The notes: a model not told the origin generated them from the letters alone. 64,000 bases of DNA from Bradyrhizobium sp. Arg816 (GCF_029989365.1 NZ_JAPRAQ010000004.1:124001-188000); one strand, 5' to 3'; counted from the stretch's first letter, positions 21,377-32,322 are shown. Program-made: numbers and translations.

Positions 21377-21470
21377 GAATGCTGCATCGATATTGCATTC
21401 AATCTTGCGAGTTTCGCTCCAATCTCTAATATTTCTTCCAGAAAAACATCAAATAGAGGAAGTTTCTTCC
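21377..21470. promoter_or_regulatory. acdS/acdR divergent control region with palindromes
   Basis: The 159-base gap is AT-richer than its surroundings. It holds GAATGC/GCATTC arms (21377-21382 and 21395-21400), a 13-base palindrome TTTCT-TCC-AGAAA (21432-21444) and another, GGAAG-TTT-CTTCC (21458-21470), that abuts the acdR start codon. The last two are centred 26 bases apart. Lrp-type proteins bind such repeated partial palindromes, so these are candidate AcdR sites; the one at the acdR start would give autorepression. This is inference from spacing and symmetry. Confidence 0.5.
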
Positions 21471-21935
21471 ATGGCATCCCGGCTCGACCGTATCGATCTC
21501 AAGATATTGAGATTGCTTCAGAATAACGGCCGGCTGAGTAACGCTGAACTGGCCGAAACCGTCGCCATCAGCCCCGCCACCTGCCATCGGCGCACCCAGC
21601 GCCTGTTCGAGGATGGCTTCATCGCCGCGGTCCGCGCCATGGTCGCGCCGAAGAAGGTGGCGAAAGGCACGCTGGTGATGGTCGGAGTCGTGCTGGACCG
21701 CTCGACCCCGGAAAGCTTTGCCATCTTCGAGCAGGCGATCGCAAAACTGAAATTCGTGCTCGACTGCCACCTCGTCGCCGGCGACTTCGATTACTTCCTG
21801 AAGATCCGCGTTGGCGACATGGAGGATTTCAACCGCATCCACGGCGAACAGCTGATCGCGCTGCCCGGCGTGCGCCAGACCCGCACCTTCTTCGTGATGA
21901 AGGAGGTCGTCGACAACGCACCGCTGGAGTTTTGA
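21471..21935 (+). CDS. acdR: Lrp/AsnC family regulator, probably AcdR
   Basis: Transcription regulator of 154 residues with an N-terminal winged helix-turn-helix (about residues 5-60, including [20 protein letters not shown]) and a C-terminal RAM effector-binding domain (about 70-150). It is divergent from acdS with 159 bases between. In characterised strains AcdR activates acdS in response to ACC and is controlled by Lrp. The start is the ATG at 21471; the longer open frame to the left is antisense to acdS. The name rests on location and family, not on tested function. Confidence 0.88.
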   Translation: MASRLDRIDLKILRLLQNNGRLSNAELAETVAISPATCHRRTQRLFEDGFIAAVRAMVAPKKVAKGTLVMVGVVLDRSTPESFAIFEQAIAKLKFVLDCHLVAGDFDYFLKIRVGDMEDFNRIHGEQLIALPGVRQTRTFFVMKEVVDNAPLEF

Positions 21936-22041
21936 GCCGGAGCGCTTTCCAGCGAAGTGGAAACCGGTTCGCGTCAGAAAACGCGTCAAAACAAAATCCG
22001 GCGCACTTGATGCGCGATCCGCATCATGGGAGATTCAGGCC

Positions 22042-23205
22042 ATGCAGACATTCCCCTTCCGCCACCCCAATCCGGCCGGGCCGGCCTATCGGCGCGGTTG
22101 GGTGGACGAGGCCGTCGCCGCGATCGAGGCCGACCAGTGCCGCACGGCCGACACGCATCTGATCCGGCTGATCGTGCCGGCGCTGTCAGGCATCGACATC
22201 TATCTCAAGGATGAGTCCACGCATCCGACCGGCAGCCTGAAGCACCGCCTGGCGCGCTCGCTGTTCCTCTACGCGCTCTGCAACGGCCACATCCGCGAAG
22301 GCACGCCTGTGGTCGAGGCCTCGTCGGGATCGACGGCGGTGTCGGAAGCCTATTTCGCGCAGATGATCGGCGTGCCGTTCTATGCCGTGATGCCGCGCAC
22401 GACCTCGGCCGAGAAGATCGCCGCGATCGAGCATTATGGCGGCAACTGCCATCTGATCGACGACGGCCGCGCGCTCTACGCGGAAGCCGCCGCGCTCGCC
22501 GCCCGGCTGAACGGCCACTACATGGACCAGTTCACCTTCGCCGAGCGCGCCACCGACTGGCGCGGCAACAACAACATCGCCGAATCGATCTTCACGCAAT
22601 TGCAGGGCGAGCCGCGTCCGATTCCCGACTGGATCGTCATGGGTGCGGGCACCGGCGGCACCTCGGCCACCATCGGACGGTACTTGCGCTATCGCCAGTA
22701 TCCGACACGGCTGTGCGTCGCCGATGTCGAGCATTCTGCCTTCTTCGACTGCTTCCGCACGCAGGACCGCTCTCACATTTGCGAACGCCCGTCGCTGATC
22801 GAGGGCGTCGGCCGGCCACGCTGCGAACCCTCTTTCGTCCCGGGCGTGGTCGACCGCATGATGAAGATCCCGGATGCGGCGACGATCGCGGCGATGAACG
22901 TGCTGTCGCGCCGGCTGCGCCGCGCGGTCGGCGGCTCCACCGGCACCAACTTCCTGGCACTGTGCCGCCTCGCCTCGGAGATGCGACAGGCGAACGTATC
23001 AGGGTCGCTGGTGACGCTGATCTGCGATTCCGGCGAGCGCTACCGGCAGACCTATTACGAGCCCGAATGGCTGAAGGGGCGCGGCCTCGATCCTGCGCCG
23101 TTCGAGGCGGCCCTGTCGTCGTTCCTCACGACGGGCGAGCCGCTGACGCTCGACGTCGACGACGTCGCCAATCCACAGATCGTACCAGGCCCCGAGGCAG
23201 CATAG
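22042..23205 (+). CDS. PLP-dependent cysteine synthase-fold enzyme, likely L-cysteine desulfhydrase
   Basis: Fold type II PLP enzyme of 387 residues. The PLP lysine sits in [10 protein letters not shown] near residue 67, an Asn/Ser-rich loop [11 protein letters not shown] near 95 binds the substrate carboxylate, and a glycine-rich [14 protein letters not shown] near 205 holds the phosphate. The family resembles cysteine synthase but matches the Cds1/CdsH type that degrades L-cysteine to pyruvate, sulfide and ammonia. Cysteine or a related amino acid is the likely substrate (inference). It lies 106 bases after acdR on the same strand, so it may share regulation with the ACC genes. The ATG follows a GGGAG site at about 22027. 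Confidence 0.75.
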   Translation: MQTFPFRHPNPAGPAYRRGWVDEAVAAIEADQCRTADTHLIRLIVPALSGIDIYLKDESTHPTGSLKHRLARSLFLYALCNGHIREGTPVVEASSGSTAVSEAYFAQMIGVPFYAVMPRTTSAEKIAAIEHYGGNCHLIDDGRALYAEAAALAARLNGHYMDQFTFAERATDWRGNNNIAESIFTQLQGEPRPIPDWIVMGAGTGGTSATIGRYLRYRQYPTRLCVADVEHSAFFDCFRTQDRSHICERPSLIEGVGRPRCEPSFVPGVVDRMMKIPDAATIAAMNVLSRRLRRAVGGSTGTNFLALCRLASEMRQANVSGSLVTLICDSGERYRQTYYEPEWLKGRGLDPAPFEAALSSFLTTGEPLTLDVDDVANPQIVPGPEAA

Positions 23206-23313
23206 CCGACGTCTCCCTGCACTGGCAAAATGGCACGATCGTCACGGCAACTTCACTTGCCATGCGTGCGCACGCGGGTGAGCTTCGCCTCTTCTCAACG
23301 AGGAGATCCTGCC

Positions 23314-23874
23314 GTGCGCCTTCCCATTCTCGATCCGAAAGATCTGACCGACGAACAGAAGCCGCTCTATGACGACATGCGAGCCGGCATCAAGGACCAC
23401 TTCAAGGGCTTCGTGAACATGCGCGACGACGGCGCGTTGCTCGGGCCCTGGAATCCCTGGATCCGCGAGCCGCGCTTCGGCAAGCCGGTGTGGGAGCTGG
23501 TCAAGGCAATCGCGTCGAACCCGCTTCTGCCGGCGCCGGTGCGCGAGGTCGCGATCCTCGTCACCGGTTCGCATTTCCGCTCCGGCTATGAGCTCTATGC
23601 TCATGTGCTCGTTGCCGAGCAGCGCGGCCTCTCCGACGAGAAGCTCGCGACCATCGTCGCGGGGCAGCGGCCGGTCGATCTCACCAAGCAGGAGGCCATC
23701 GCCTACGACGTGGCGTCCGCATTGGTCAGCGGCGGCGTGCTGCCGGAATTGACCTGGCGCGCCGCAGTGAAGGAGTTCGGCGAGCACGGCGCGGCCGAGC
23801 TGTCCTATCTCGTCGGCGTCTACTGCATGGTCTCGGTCACGCTCAACACGTTCGACGTGCCGGTGCCGGATTAG
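23314..23874 (+). CDS. Carboxymuconolactone decarboxylase family protein
   Basis: Small 186-residue AhpD/CMD-fold protein. A conserved segment near residue 85 reads REVAILVTGSHFRSGYELYAH; the usual CxxC of peroxidase-type members is absent, so it is not an AhpD-type peroxidase. These proteins act as decarboxylases or uncharacterised enzymes, often with aromatic substrates. The start is the GTG at 23314 with AGGAG at 23301-23305; codons before it look random. It is 108 bases downstream of the cysteine-synthase-like gene and convergent with the GGDEF gene. Confidence 0.8.
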   Translation: MRLPILDPKDLTDEQKPLYDDMRAGIKDHFKGFVNMRDDGALLGPWNPWIREPRFGKPVWELVKAIASNPLLPAPVREVAILVTGSHFRSGYELYAHVLVAEQRGLSDEKLATIVAGQRPVDLTKQEAIAYDVASALVSGGVLPELTWRAAVKEFGEHGAAELSYLVGVYCMVSVTLNTFDVPVPD

Positions 23875-23890
23875 ACGCCGCGTCCTTCGA

Positions 23891-25474
<1,584 letters not shown>

Positions 25475-25697
25475 TCTCAACCTCCAAGGCGAAACGCGAT
25501 GCGAAAGGTCGGTCCAGTTTCGCGCAAGGATCCTTGCGGCGGTGTAACGCAATCGATGTTTTGGGATGAGGATTAACAACCGGTTGACGCGTAATGCGAA
25601 GCGGCTGATGCCTTAAGCTTTGAGGCGCCGGTTCCGTACCGAGCCATCCGGTCAATTGCGGGTGCTGCGCTTGATCGAAAATCGCCCGCGGCGGCAG

Positions 25698-26179
25698 TCA
25701 GTTGCGTACCGCGTAGAGCGGTGTGCGCAACGTCACCTGGTAGGCCGGCTTCGGCATCCAGGCGATCTCCGCGGTGATGCCGAACAGGCGGTTGTCGTTG
25801 TCATCCATGCGGTCGAGGTCGAGCCGGACACGCCGCCATAGAGCGACACGCGGTCGCTGACGTCCACGGTCAGCGGCAGGTCGACGGCAATGAATTTCGC
25901 GGCCGGCAGGCCGTTCGGCAGCGTCGTGCCCCGTCGCGCCACAAGCGCTTCGAACGCGGCTGAAAGCGAAGTGTTGCCGAAGCCGAGCCCGAGCGTGCCC
26001 GCCGGAATCGTCGCATAGGTCGTGCGGAGGTCGAGATAGATGTTCGGGACATCAGGCTTTGCGGATTTGTCCTCATCCTCGTCAGCGCCAAAGGCAGCGC
26101 CCACCGACATCGTCAGACAAAACAGCCCCATCGCAGCAGCGCGCAAAGCCTGACGGTGCCATGGGCCGTGATGGGACAC
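25698..26179 (-). pseudogene. Exported protein of unknown function, apparent frameshift
   Basis: An N-terminal signal peptide (hydrophobic MGLFCLTMSVGAAFGA) is followed by acidic DEDED and a repeat-poor sequence ending in VSDRVSLYGGVSG, in a style like outer-membrane or porin-related proteins. At about 25820-25835 the sensible reading moves to another frame, which gives DLDRMDDNDNRLFGITAEI and AYQVTLRTPLYAVRN, then TGA at 25698. The main frame instead continues to 25733 with low-complexity Thr/Ser residues. The start is unclear: GTG at 26179 (longer n-region) or ATG at 26131; neither has a strong ribosome site. The family is not recognised. A sequencing error is possible. Confidence 0.5.
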
Positions 26180-26360
26180 GTGACAATCCGACGCGTGGCG
26201 ATTTGATGACGGAACCGTTGCTAGATGGAACGTGATCGCGCCCAGGGTCAAGCAGTATCCGCCAGCGATGGACTGCACGGGCGTGCGCGGTTACCCTGCC
26301 GTGATCGCACCGACACACTCGCCGGCCGGAGTGCGGGCCGGACATTGGAAGGACACAGCC

Positions 26361-26609
26361 ATGAATACGTCACGCCGCATCCTGCTCACTGGTCTGGCGG
26401 GACTCGCCGTGGCCCCGACTGCCGTGGCCGCTGCCGTACCGTCGCGCGAGCCTGACGACGTGACGGTGGCCGAAGAGCGCTTCGCACGCACGATTGCAGC
26501 CGCGCATGCGCCCGACGTCACCTGCGCGCGGCAGGCGGAACGTTATGCGGATGCGCATTGGCCTGAATATGTTGTGGCAGCCAGGGCTGTGCTCCACGCG
26601 CGCGTGTGA
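26361..26609 (+). CDS. Small exported protein of unknown function
   Basis: 82 residues. The start MNTSRRILLTGLAGLAVAP is a good signal sequence with a twin-arginine-like SRR, and likely cleavage near AVAAA. The mature part is about 60 residues, slightly acidic at the start and then basic, with a single Cys. It is not recognised. GGAAGGA 7 bases upstream supports the start. It is divergent from the broken exported gene at 25698 and convergent with the esterase gene. Confidence 0.55.
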   Translation: MNTSRRILLTGLAGLAVAPTAVAAAVPSREPDDVTVAEERFARTIAAAHAPDVTCARQAERYADAHWPEYVVAARAVLHARV

Positions 26610-26618
26610 CGCGCGCTT

Positions 26619-27554
26619 CTATTTCTCCACCGCCCGCCGGACCTGTTCGCCGATCTGCGACAGCACGAGCTGCGCCTGCGGCAGGATCGTGCCCATGGCG
26701 TGGAAATTGTGGACCATGCCGTCATGGCAGACGTGCTCGACCGCGACGCCGGCGGCGAGCAGCTTGCGCGCATAGGCATTGCCCTCGTCGCGCATCGGAT
26801 CGAATTCGGCGGTGTGGATGATCGCGGTCGGCAGGCCTGCAAGCCGCGTCGCGCGCAAGGGCGAGATGCGGGGGTCGGCGGTGTCGATGCCGTCAGGCAG
26901 ATAATCGGCGAGATCGGCTTCGATGGTGACGCGGTCGATCAGATGGCCTTCGGCGAATGCCTCGCGCGAAGGCGAGATCTCCTCGAAATCCAGCACCGGG
27001 CAGATCAGGCATTGCGCGACGATGGAGAGGCCGGCGGTCTGAATCGCTTCCTGGCATACGATCGCAGCGAGCGTGGCGCCGGCGGAATCGCCGCCGACCA
27101 CCAGACGTTCGGCGTCGATGCCCAGCGACGGGGCTTGCCGCGCGACCCATTCCGTGGCCGCGATCGCATCAACGACGGCAGCAGGAAATTTGTGCTCGGG
27201 CGCGAGCCGGTAATCGACCGAGACGAGGCGACAGCCGGTCACATGCGCCAGCGCCGCCGCGATGCGGTCATGCGTCGCAATGCTGCCGGCCACGAGCCCG
27301 CCGCCATGAAAGAACACGAAGCCCGGCGCGCGGTCGCCGACAGAAGCGGGCGAATAAAGGCGATAGGGCAGTTCTCCGCCGGGACCCGGAAGCGTGCCGT
27401 CGGCGGTGGTCACATCCGACGCATCGGTGCGCGCAAACTGCATCAGCTTCGCCAGCGACTGCCGCCGCGCCTCCACGCTCGGCCGGCTCCGCCCTTGCGG
27501 AGCGGCCGCAGCCATCATGGTCAACAAACGCCTTGCAAGCGGATCGAGCGGCAT
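26619..27554 (-). CDS. Alpha/beta hydrolase, HSL-type esterase
   Basis: Carboxylesterase/lipase of the hormone-sensitive-lipase family, 311 residues. The oxyanion-hole motif HGGG (FFHGGGLVAG near residue 83), the nucleophile elbow GDSAG near residue 155, the acid in EFDPMRDEG near 254 and the His in DGMVHNF near 284 complete the catalytic set. It likely hydrolyses short-chain esters; the physiological substrate is unknown. The start at 27554 has an AAGGA-like site 5 bases upstream. It is divergent from the branched-chain aminotransferase gene and may share a control region with it. Confidence 0.88.
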   Translation of the reverse strand: MPLDPLARRLLTMMAAAAPQGRSRPSVEARRQSLAKLMQFARTDASDVTTADGTLPGPGGELPYRLYSPASVGDRAPGFVFFHGGGLVAGSIATHDRIAAALAHVTGCRLVSVDYRLAPEHKFPAAVVDAIAATEWVARQAPSLGIDAERLVVGGDSAGATLAAIVCQEAIQTAGLSIVAQCLICPVLDFEEISPSREAFAEGHLIDRVTIEADLADYLPDGIDTADPRISPLRATRLAGLPTAIIHTAEFDPMRDEGNAYARKLLAAGVAVEHVCHDGMVHNFHAMGTILPQAQLVLSQIGEQVRRAVEK

Positions 27555-27662
27555 GGATCCTTCCTTCTCCCCTTGTCGGAGAGGGTAACGCACCATATCC
27601 CAGCAGGGAATGATTTAGACATTGGGACAATAGTGCCCGGATATGTCCAAGGGAGGCCGGTC

Positions 27663-28550
27663 ATGGCCGAGATCAAGAAGCCGATCGAATATTCGCCGAG
27701 CTGGACCTTCTTCGAGGGCAAATGGCACGACGGTAACGTGCCGATCATGGGTCCGCGCACGCATGCGGCGTGGCTCGGCTCGGTCGTGTTCGACGGTGCG
27801 CGCGCGTTCGAGGGCGTCGCGCCCGATCTCGATCGTCACGTCGCCCGCGCCAATCAGTCCGCGATCAATTTTGGCCTGAAGCCGGTGGTCGACACGGGCA
27901 CCTGGCTTTCGCTCGCACACGAAGGCATCGCGCGCTTCGCCGCGAAGGCCGAGCTGTACGTCCGTCCGATGTACTGGGCGCAGAACGGTTCGGGCGGCGG
28001 CGTGCTGTTCGACCCCGAGACAACCAATTGGTGCCTGTGCATCTACGAGGCGCCGATGCCGAAACCCGTCGGCAACGCCATCACGCTGTCGCCGTTCCGC
28101 AGGCCCACCGCCGAATGCGCGCCGGTCGAGGCCAAGGCCGCCTGTCTCTATCCGAACAATTCGCGGGCGCTCGCGGAAGCCGCCGGGCGCGGCTTCCAGA
28201 ACGCGCTGATGCTCGACATGCTCGGCAATGTCGCGGAATTCGGCAATTCCAACGTGTTCATGGCCAAGGACGGCGTGGTCTACACGCCGGTCCCGAACGG
28301 CACGTTCCTGAACGGCATCACGCGCCAGCGCGTCATCAGCCTGCTGCGCGGCGACGGCGTCACCGTGGTCGAGAAGACGCTGCGCTATGCCGACTTCCTC
28401 GCCGCCGACGAGATCTTCTCGACCGGCAATTTCGCCAAGGTCGCCCCCGTCATCCGCATCGACGATCGCGAGCTGAAGCCGGGGCCGCTCTGCACCAAAG
28501 CACGCAAGCTCTATTGGGACTTTGCGCATGCGGTGAAGCTGGCGGCTTGA
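27663..28550 (+). CDS. Branched-chain amino acid aminotransferase (class IV)
   Basis: PLP aminotransferase of fold type IV, 295 residues, probably transferring the amino group between glutamate and branched-chain 2-oxo acids. The PLP lysine lies in PVEAKAACLYPNN near residue 152, and the family's late GNVAEFGNSNVF near 195 replaces the usual SEGAGENLF, so substrate range may differ from IlvE. The start is right before the conserved SPSWTFFEGKWHDG segment. ilvE-type naming is avoided because D-amino acid or ADC lyase-like relatives share this fold. It stands alone between divergent and convergent neighbours. Confidence 0.85.
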   Translation: MAEIKKPIEYSPSWTFFEGKWHDGNVPIMGPRTHAAWLGSVVFDGARAFEGVAPDLDRHVARANQSAINFGLKPVVDTGTWLSLAHEGIARFAAKAELYVRPMYWAQNGSGGGVLFDPETTNWCLCIYEAPMPKPVGNAITLSPFRRPTAECAPVEAKAACLYPNNSRALAEAAGRGFQNALMLDMLGNVAEFGNSNVFMAKDGVVYTPVPNGTFLNGITRQRVISLLRGDGVTVVEKTLRYADFLAADEIFSTGNFAKVAPVIRIDDRELKPGPLCTKARKLYWDFAHAVKLAA

Positions 28551-28568
28551 TCCGTGCTTTCTGGCGTC

Positions 28569-29186
28569 CTAGCCGGGTCGCTTAAACCGGCTGAACTGAA
28601 ACGCCTGGGTCGACTTCCAGGGCGTGTGATGCGTCTCGCTCCGCGTCTCGACCAGCTCGAACTCCGGCCCAAGCTCCGCAGCAAGGCTCGCGCTGTCGTG
28701 CCGCTGCACCGGCAGGCCGCTGCATTTCTCCGGGCCATCAAGCGCAAATGTCGCGATGATGATTTGGCCGCCGGGCGCAATCGCCGACCGCAGGCGCTCG
28801 ACGTAAGCGGCCCTGTCGCGCGGATCGGTCAGGAAGTGAAATGCCGCGCGATCGTGCCAGACGTTGTAGCTCCGCCCCGGGCGCCATGTCGTGGCGTCGG
28901 CAACGATCCAGTCGACTGCTGAAGCCGCGCGTCCGATTCGTTTCTTCGCCGCTTCAAGCGCGTTGGCGGAGAGATCCAGCACGGCGAGGTCGCGGTATCC
29001 GTCCCGCAGGAGAGCGTCCACCAGCCGCGAAGCACCGCCGCCGATGTCGATGATGGCGGCGCCATGGTCAGGGCAGGCCGAGCCGATCATCTCGAGCGAG
29101 ATCGCCGGGCTGTCCTGGAACCAGCTTACCTCGGCCTCGCCCTTGGTGGCGTAGACGTTGTCCCAATGCGTGCTGCGGTCGGACAT
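28569..29186 (-). CDS. Class I SAM-dependent methyltransferase
   Basis: 205 residues. The SAM-binding motif I is clear (IIDIGGGASRLVDALL near residue 45), followed by an acidic motif II (AVLDLSANAL). The late segment with VWHDRAAFHFL and GGQIIIATFALDGPEKCSGL resembles thiopurine/thiol S-methyltransferase-like and tellurite-resistance relatives. The methyl acceptor is unknown. It converges with the aminotransferase (18 bases apart). The N-terminal THWDNVYATKGEAEVSW is a typical start for this group, which supports the ATG chosen. Confidence 0.85.
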   Translation of the reverse strand: MSDRSTHWDNVYATKGEAEVSWFQDSPAISLEMIGSACPDHGAAIIDIGGGASRLVDALLRDGYRDLAVLDLSANALEAAKKRIGRAASAVDWIVADATTWRPGRSYNVWHDRAAFHFLTDPRDRAAYVERLRSAIAPGGQIIIATFALDGPEKCSGLPVQRHDSASLAAELGPEFELVETRSETHHTPWKSTQAFQFSRFKRPG

Positions 29187-29289
29187 GGCGGCTCCGGCCT
29201 GGCCGGGACGACAGCGCGCAAGTCGCGCTGTTATGAACCGGCGGCCCGCGCGTCCGCCGCAGATGGAGGCGCCGGCGCGAACGAAATCC

Positions 29290-29889
29290 CTACTCGTCCT
29301 TCTTCGACATCCGCTCGAGGCGTTCCTGCATGTCCTTCATCTGCTGACGCAGGTCGTCGATGTTGCTGCTGTCCGTCGGCGCCGCAGCGCTTGCGTCGGG
29401 CTCCGGTTCGGAGCTGGTCGCCGGACGGCCCGCGTTGGGGGCAAACGGCTTGAACATCGAGAAGGTCTGCTGGAACAGTTCCATGTTGCGGCGGACCTGT
29501 TCTTCCAACGGAGCAAAAGGAGTGCCGGAGAGCGAGTTGGCGATCTGCTTGCGGAACTTCTCCTGCTCCTGGGTCAGCGTCGCGATCGACTGCTCCAGAT
29601 ATTTCGGCACCACCATCTGCATGCTGTCGCCGTAGAAGCGGATCAGCTGGCGCAGGAAGGTGGTCGGCAGCAGGTTCTGGCCGGCCTTGTTCTCCTGCTC
29701 GAAGATGATCTGGGCGAGCACGGAGCGGGTGATGTCATCGCCGGTCTTGGCGTCGTAGACCAGGAAATCCTCCCCGTCCTTGACCATGGCGGCGAGGTCT
29801 TCAAGCGTCACGTAGGTGCTCGTTCCGGTGTTATAGAGCCGGCGGTTCGCGTATTTCTTGATGGTGGTGGGTTGGTCTGATTTCGCCAT
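29290..29889 (-). CDS. phaR: Polyhydroxyalkanoate synthesis repressor PhaR
   Basis: DNA-binding repressor of 199 residues that also binds PHB granules; when PHB is present it leaves its operators and phasin genes are induced. The N-terminal PHB_acc_N motif ([19 protein letters not shown], residues 10-28) is followed by the PHB_acc domain (about 60-120) and a disordered tail with acidic and Ser/Thr-rich residues, ending in a coiled stretch. It is divergent from phaA, so it may repress its own synthesis and that of phaA; this is inference. The start is the ATG immediately before the conserved motif. Confidence 0.96.
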   Translation of the reverse strand: MAKSDQPTTIKKYANRRLYNTGTSTYVTLEDLAAMVKDGEDFLVYDAKTGDDITRSVLAQIIFEQENKAGQNLLPTTFLRQLIRFYGDSMQMVVPKYLEQSIATLTQEQEKFRKQIANSLSGTPFAPLEEQVRRNMELFQQTFSMFKPFAPNAGRPATSSEPEPDASAAAPTDSSNIDDLRQQMKDMQERLERMSKKDE

Positions 29890-30078
29890 GGGCTCTCACT
29901 TGCAAACGCGGAGAACGGGAACCCGACGGGCAATGCCGCAGGGCGGGAAGAGTACGCAACGCAACAAAATAAGCATTTTCAAAGGGGTCACGCTACCGTT
30001 TTGTGCGCCACGGTTAATCGGGCAGCAAAAACGTGCTTGCGAAAGCACCAAGAACGCTATTTTGAATGCGCTGCGGCA

Positions 30079-30107
30079 TTGACATGCCTCAACGACGTTA
30101 ACAGGAT
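30079..30107 (+). promoter_or_regulatory. Possible phaA promoter
   Basis: A perfect TTGACA (30079-30084) is followed after 17 bases by CAGGAT (3 of 6 matches to TATAAT), about 65 bases before the phaA start. A weak -10 makes the assignment tentative. The whole 282-base gap between phaR and phaA is AT-rich and must carry both promoters. Confidence 0.3.
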
Positions 30108-30171
30108 GCCATTCGAGACTGGCGAGCCGTTTCCCAGCCCCGTCTGCCCCCATCAACACCAGGAGATGCCC

Positions 30172-31350
30172 ATGTCAGACGATGTCGTCATCGTCAGCGC
30201 CGCCCGCACCCCGGTCGGAAGCTTCAACGGAGCGTTCGCGACCCTTCCCGCCCACGACCTCGGCGCGATCGCCATCAAGGCCGCGCTGGAGCGTGGTGGC
30301 ATCGAGCCCGGCCGGGTCTCGGAAGTCATCATGGGCCAGATCCTGACCGCGGCTCAGGGCCAGAACCCGGCTCGCCAGGCCTCGATCGCCGCCGGCATTC
30401 CGGTGGAGAGCCCGGCCTGGGGCGTGAACCAGCTTTGCGGCTCGGGCCTGCGCACCGTGGCGCTCGGCTACCAGGCGCTGCTCAACGGCGATTCCGAGAT
30501 CGTGGTCGCCGGCGGCCAGGAATCCATGAGCATGGCTCCGCACGCCCAGTATCTGCGCGGCGGCGTCAAGATGGGTCCGGTCGAGTTCGTCGACACCATG
30601 ATCAAGGACGGCCTGTGGGATGCCTTCAACGGCTATCACATGGGGAACACGGCCGAGAACGTCGCGCGCCAGTGGCAGATCACCCGCGCCCAGCAGGACG
30701 AGTTCGCGGTCCACTCGCAGCAGAAGGCCGAGGCGGCGCAGAAGGCCGGCAAGTTCAACGACGAGATCGTTCCCGTCACCATCAAGACCCGCAAGGGCGA
30801 CATCGTCGTCAGCGCCGACGAATATCCGCGTCATGGCGCAACGCTCGACGGGATGGCGAAGCTCAAGCCCGCCTTCGAGAAGGACGGCACGGTCACCGCA
30901 GGCTCGGCCTCCGGCATCAATGACGGCGCCGCTGCCGTGGTGCTGATGACCGCCAAGCAGGCGGCCAAGGAAGGCAAGACGCCGATCGCGCGCATCGTGT
31001 CCTGGGCGCAGGCCGGCGTCGATCCGAAGATCATGGGCTCGGGCCCGATCCCGGCCTCGCGCGCCGCGCTGAAGAAGGCCGGTTGGAGCGTCGGCGATCT
31101 CGACCTGATCGAGGCCAACGAGGCCTTCGCGGCGCAGGCCTGCGCCGTCAACAAGGATCTCGGCTGGGACACCGCCAAGGTCAACGTCAACGGCGGTGCG
31201 ATCGCGATCGGCCATCCGGTCGGCGCCTCCGGCGCACGCGTGTTGGTGACGCTGCTGCACGAGATGCAGAAGCGCGATTCGAAGAAGGGCCTCGCCACGC
31301 TGTGCATCGGCGGCGGCATGGGTATCGCGATGTGCCTGGCGCGCGACTGA
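30172..31350 (+). CDS. phaA: Acetyl-CoA acetyltransferase (beta-ketothiolase)
   Basis: Condenses two acetyl-CoA to acetoacetyl-CoA, the first step of PHB synthesis. The 392 residues match PhaA length. Catalytic Cys89 (NQLCGSGLR), the late [11 protein letters not shown]is, and a second Cys near residue 379 (CIGGGMG) are present. The ATG at 30172 follows AGGAG at 30161-30165; the ATG at 30166 is too close to it. It is followed by a rho-independent terminator at 31480, so phaB is probably on a separate transcript or on read-through. It is divergent from phaR. Confidence 0.97.
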   Translation: MSDDVVIVSAARTPVGSFNGAFATLPAHDLGAIAIKAALERGGIEPGRVSEVIMGQILTAAQGQNPARQASIAAGIPVESPAWGVNQLCGSGLRTVALGYQALLNGDSEIVVAGGQESMSMAPHAQYLRGGVKMGPVEFVDTMIKDGLWDAFNGYHMGNTAENVARQWQITRAQQDEFAVHSQQKAEAAQKAGKFNDEIVPVTIKTRKGDIVVSADEYPRHGATLDGMAKLKPAFEKDGTVTAGSASGINDGAAAVVLMTAKQAAKEGKTPIARIVSWAQAGVDPKIMGSGPIPASRAALKKAGWSVGDLDLIEANEAFAAQACAVNKDLGWDTAKVNVNGGAIAIGHPVGASGARVLVTLLHEMQKRDSKKGLATLCIGGGMGIAMCLARD

Positions 31351-31428
31351 AGCTGACATCTAACTTACGTGTCACTTGCGCGTGCGCTGCACACATAGAT
31401 GAGTGCGTTGCACGCGACTAAAAAGGCA

Positions 31429-31460
31429 GCGGTTGCAAATCAAATATTCTTCGCAACCGC
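31429..31460 (+). other. Hairpin in phaA-phaB gap
   Basis: GCGGTTGC (31429-31436) and GCAACCGC (31453-31460) form an 8-bp perfect stem with a 16-base loop. Upstream, near-repeated GTGCGCTGCAC- and GTGCGTTGCAC-like segments occur at about 31382-31412. Function unknown: it could be a processing or regulatory structure, or a small RNA ended by the following terminator. Confidence 0.4.
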
Positions 31461-31479
31461 GCAAGCCTCGACTAAATAC

Positions 31480-31506
31480 AAACGCCCGGCTCGACGCCGG
31501 GCGTTT
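31480..31506 (+). terminator. Rho-independent terminator after phaA
   Basis: Stem AAACGCCCGGC (31480-31490) and GCCGGGCGTTT (31496-31506) with loop TCGAC, followed by TTGTTCTT. This is a strong intrinsic terminator between phaA and phaB. Confidence 0.85.
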
Positions 31507-31596
31507 TGTTCTTGATGTCCGTCAAACCAACCGCATAATCCGCATCTAAAACGATCACTCAGAAGCGTCCGAAGAGTCCAAGGGAAGGAATACGAT

Positions 31597-32322
31597 ATGG
31601 CACGTGTTGCATTGGTGACGGGTGGTACGCGGGGAATCGGAGCTGCGATCAGCAAGGCGCTGAAGGCGGCCGGCTACAAGGTTGCGGCGAGCTATGCCGG
31701 CAATGATGCGGCTGCGGAGAAGTTCAAGGCGGAGACCGGCATTGCCGTCTACAAATGGGACGTCAGCAATTTCGATGCCTGCGCCGAAGGCGTGAAGAAG
31801 GTCGAGGCCGAGCTCGGCCCGGTCGACGTGCTCGTCAACAATGCCGGCATCACCCGGGACACCGCCTTCCACAAGATGACGCTCGAGCAGTGGAACGCCG
31901 TGATCAACACCAATCTTGGCTCGCTGTTCAACATGACGCGCCAGGTGATCGAAGGCATGCGCGCGCGCAAATTCGGACGTGTCATCTCGATCTCGTCGAT
32001 CAACGGCCAGAAGGGACAATTCGGCCAGGTCAACTATTCCGCAGCAAAGGCCGGCGACATCGGCTTCACCAAGGCGCTCGCGATCGAGAACGCCAAGGGC
32101 GGCATTACCGTGAACGCGATCGCACCGGGCTACATCAACACCGAGATGGTGCAGGCGGTGCCGAAGGACGTCTTGGAAAAGAACGTGATCCCGCAGATCC
32201 CGGTCAACCGGCTCGGCGAGCCCGAGGAGATCGCGCGCGCCGTGGTGTTCCTCGCCGCCGACGAGGCCGGCTTCATCACCGGCTCGACGCTGACCATCAA
32301 CGGCGGCCAGTATCACGCCTGA
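31597..32322 (+). CDS. phaB: Acetoacetyl-CoA reductase
   Basis: NADPH-dependent short-chain dehydrogenase of 241 residues that reduces acetoacetyl-CoA to (R)-3-hydroxybutyryl-CoA for PHB synthesis. The cofactor motif TGGTRGIG (residues 7-14), the NNAGI segment and the catalytic YSAAK (Tyr near residue 148) with an upstream Ser (SISSING) are present. The AAGGGAAGGA site 8 bases upstream is strong. It sits 246 bases after phaA with a terminator between, so its own promoter is expected in that gap. Confidence 0.97.
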   Translation: MARVALVTGGTRGIGAAISKALKAAGYKVAASYAGNDAAAEKFKAETGIAVYKWDVSNFDACAEGVKKVEAELGPVDVLVNNAGITRDTAFHKMTLEQWNAVINTNLGSLFNMTRQVIEGMRARKFGRVISISSINGQKGQFGQVNYSAAKAGDIGFTKALAIENAKGGITVNAIAPGYINTEMVQAVPKDVLEKNVIPQIPVNRLGEPEEIARAVVFLAADEAGFITGSTLTINGGQYHA

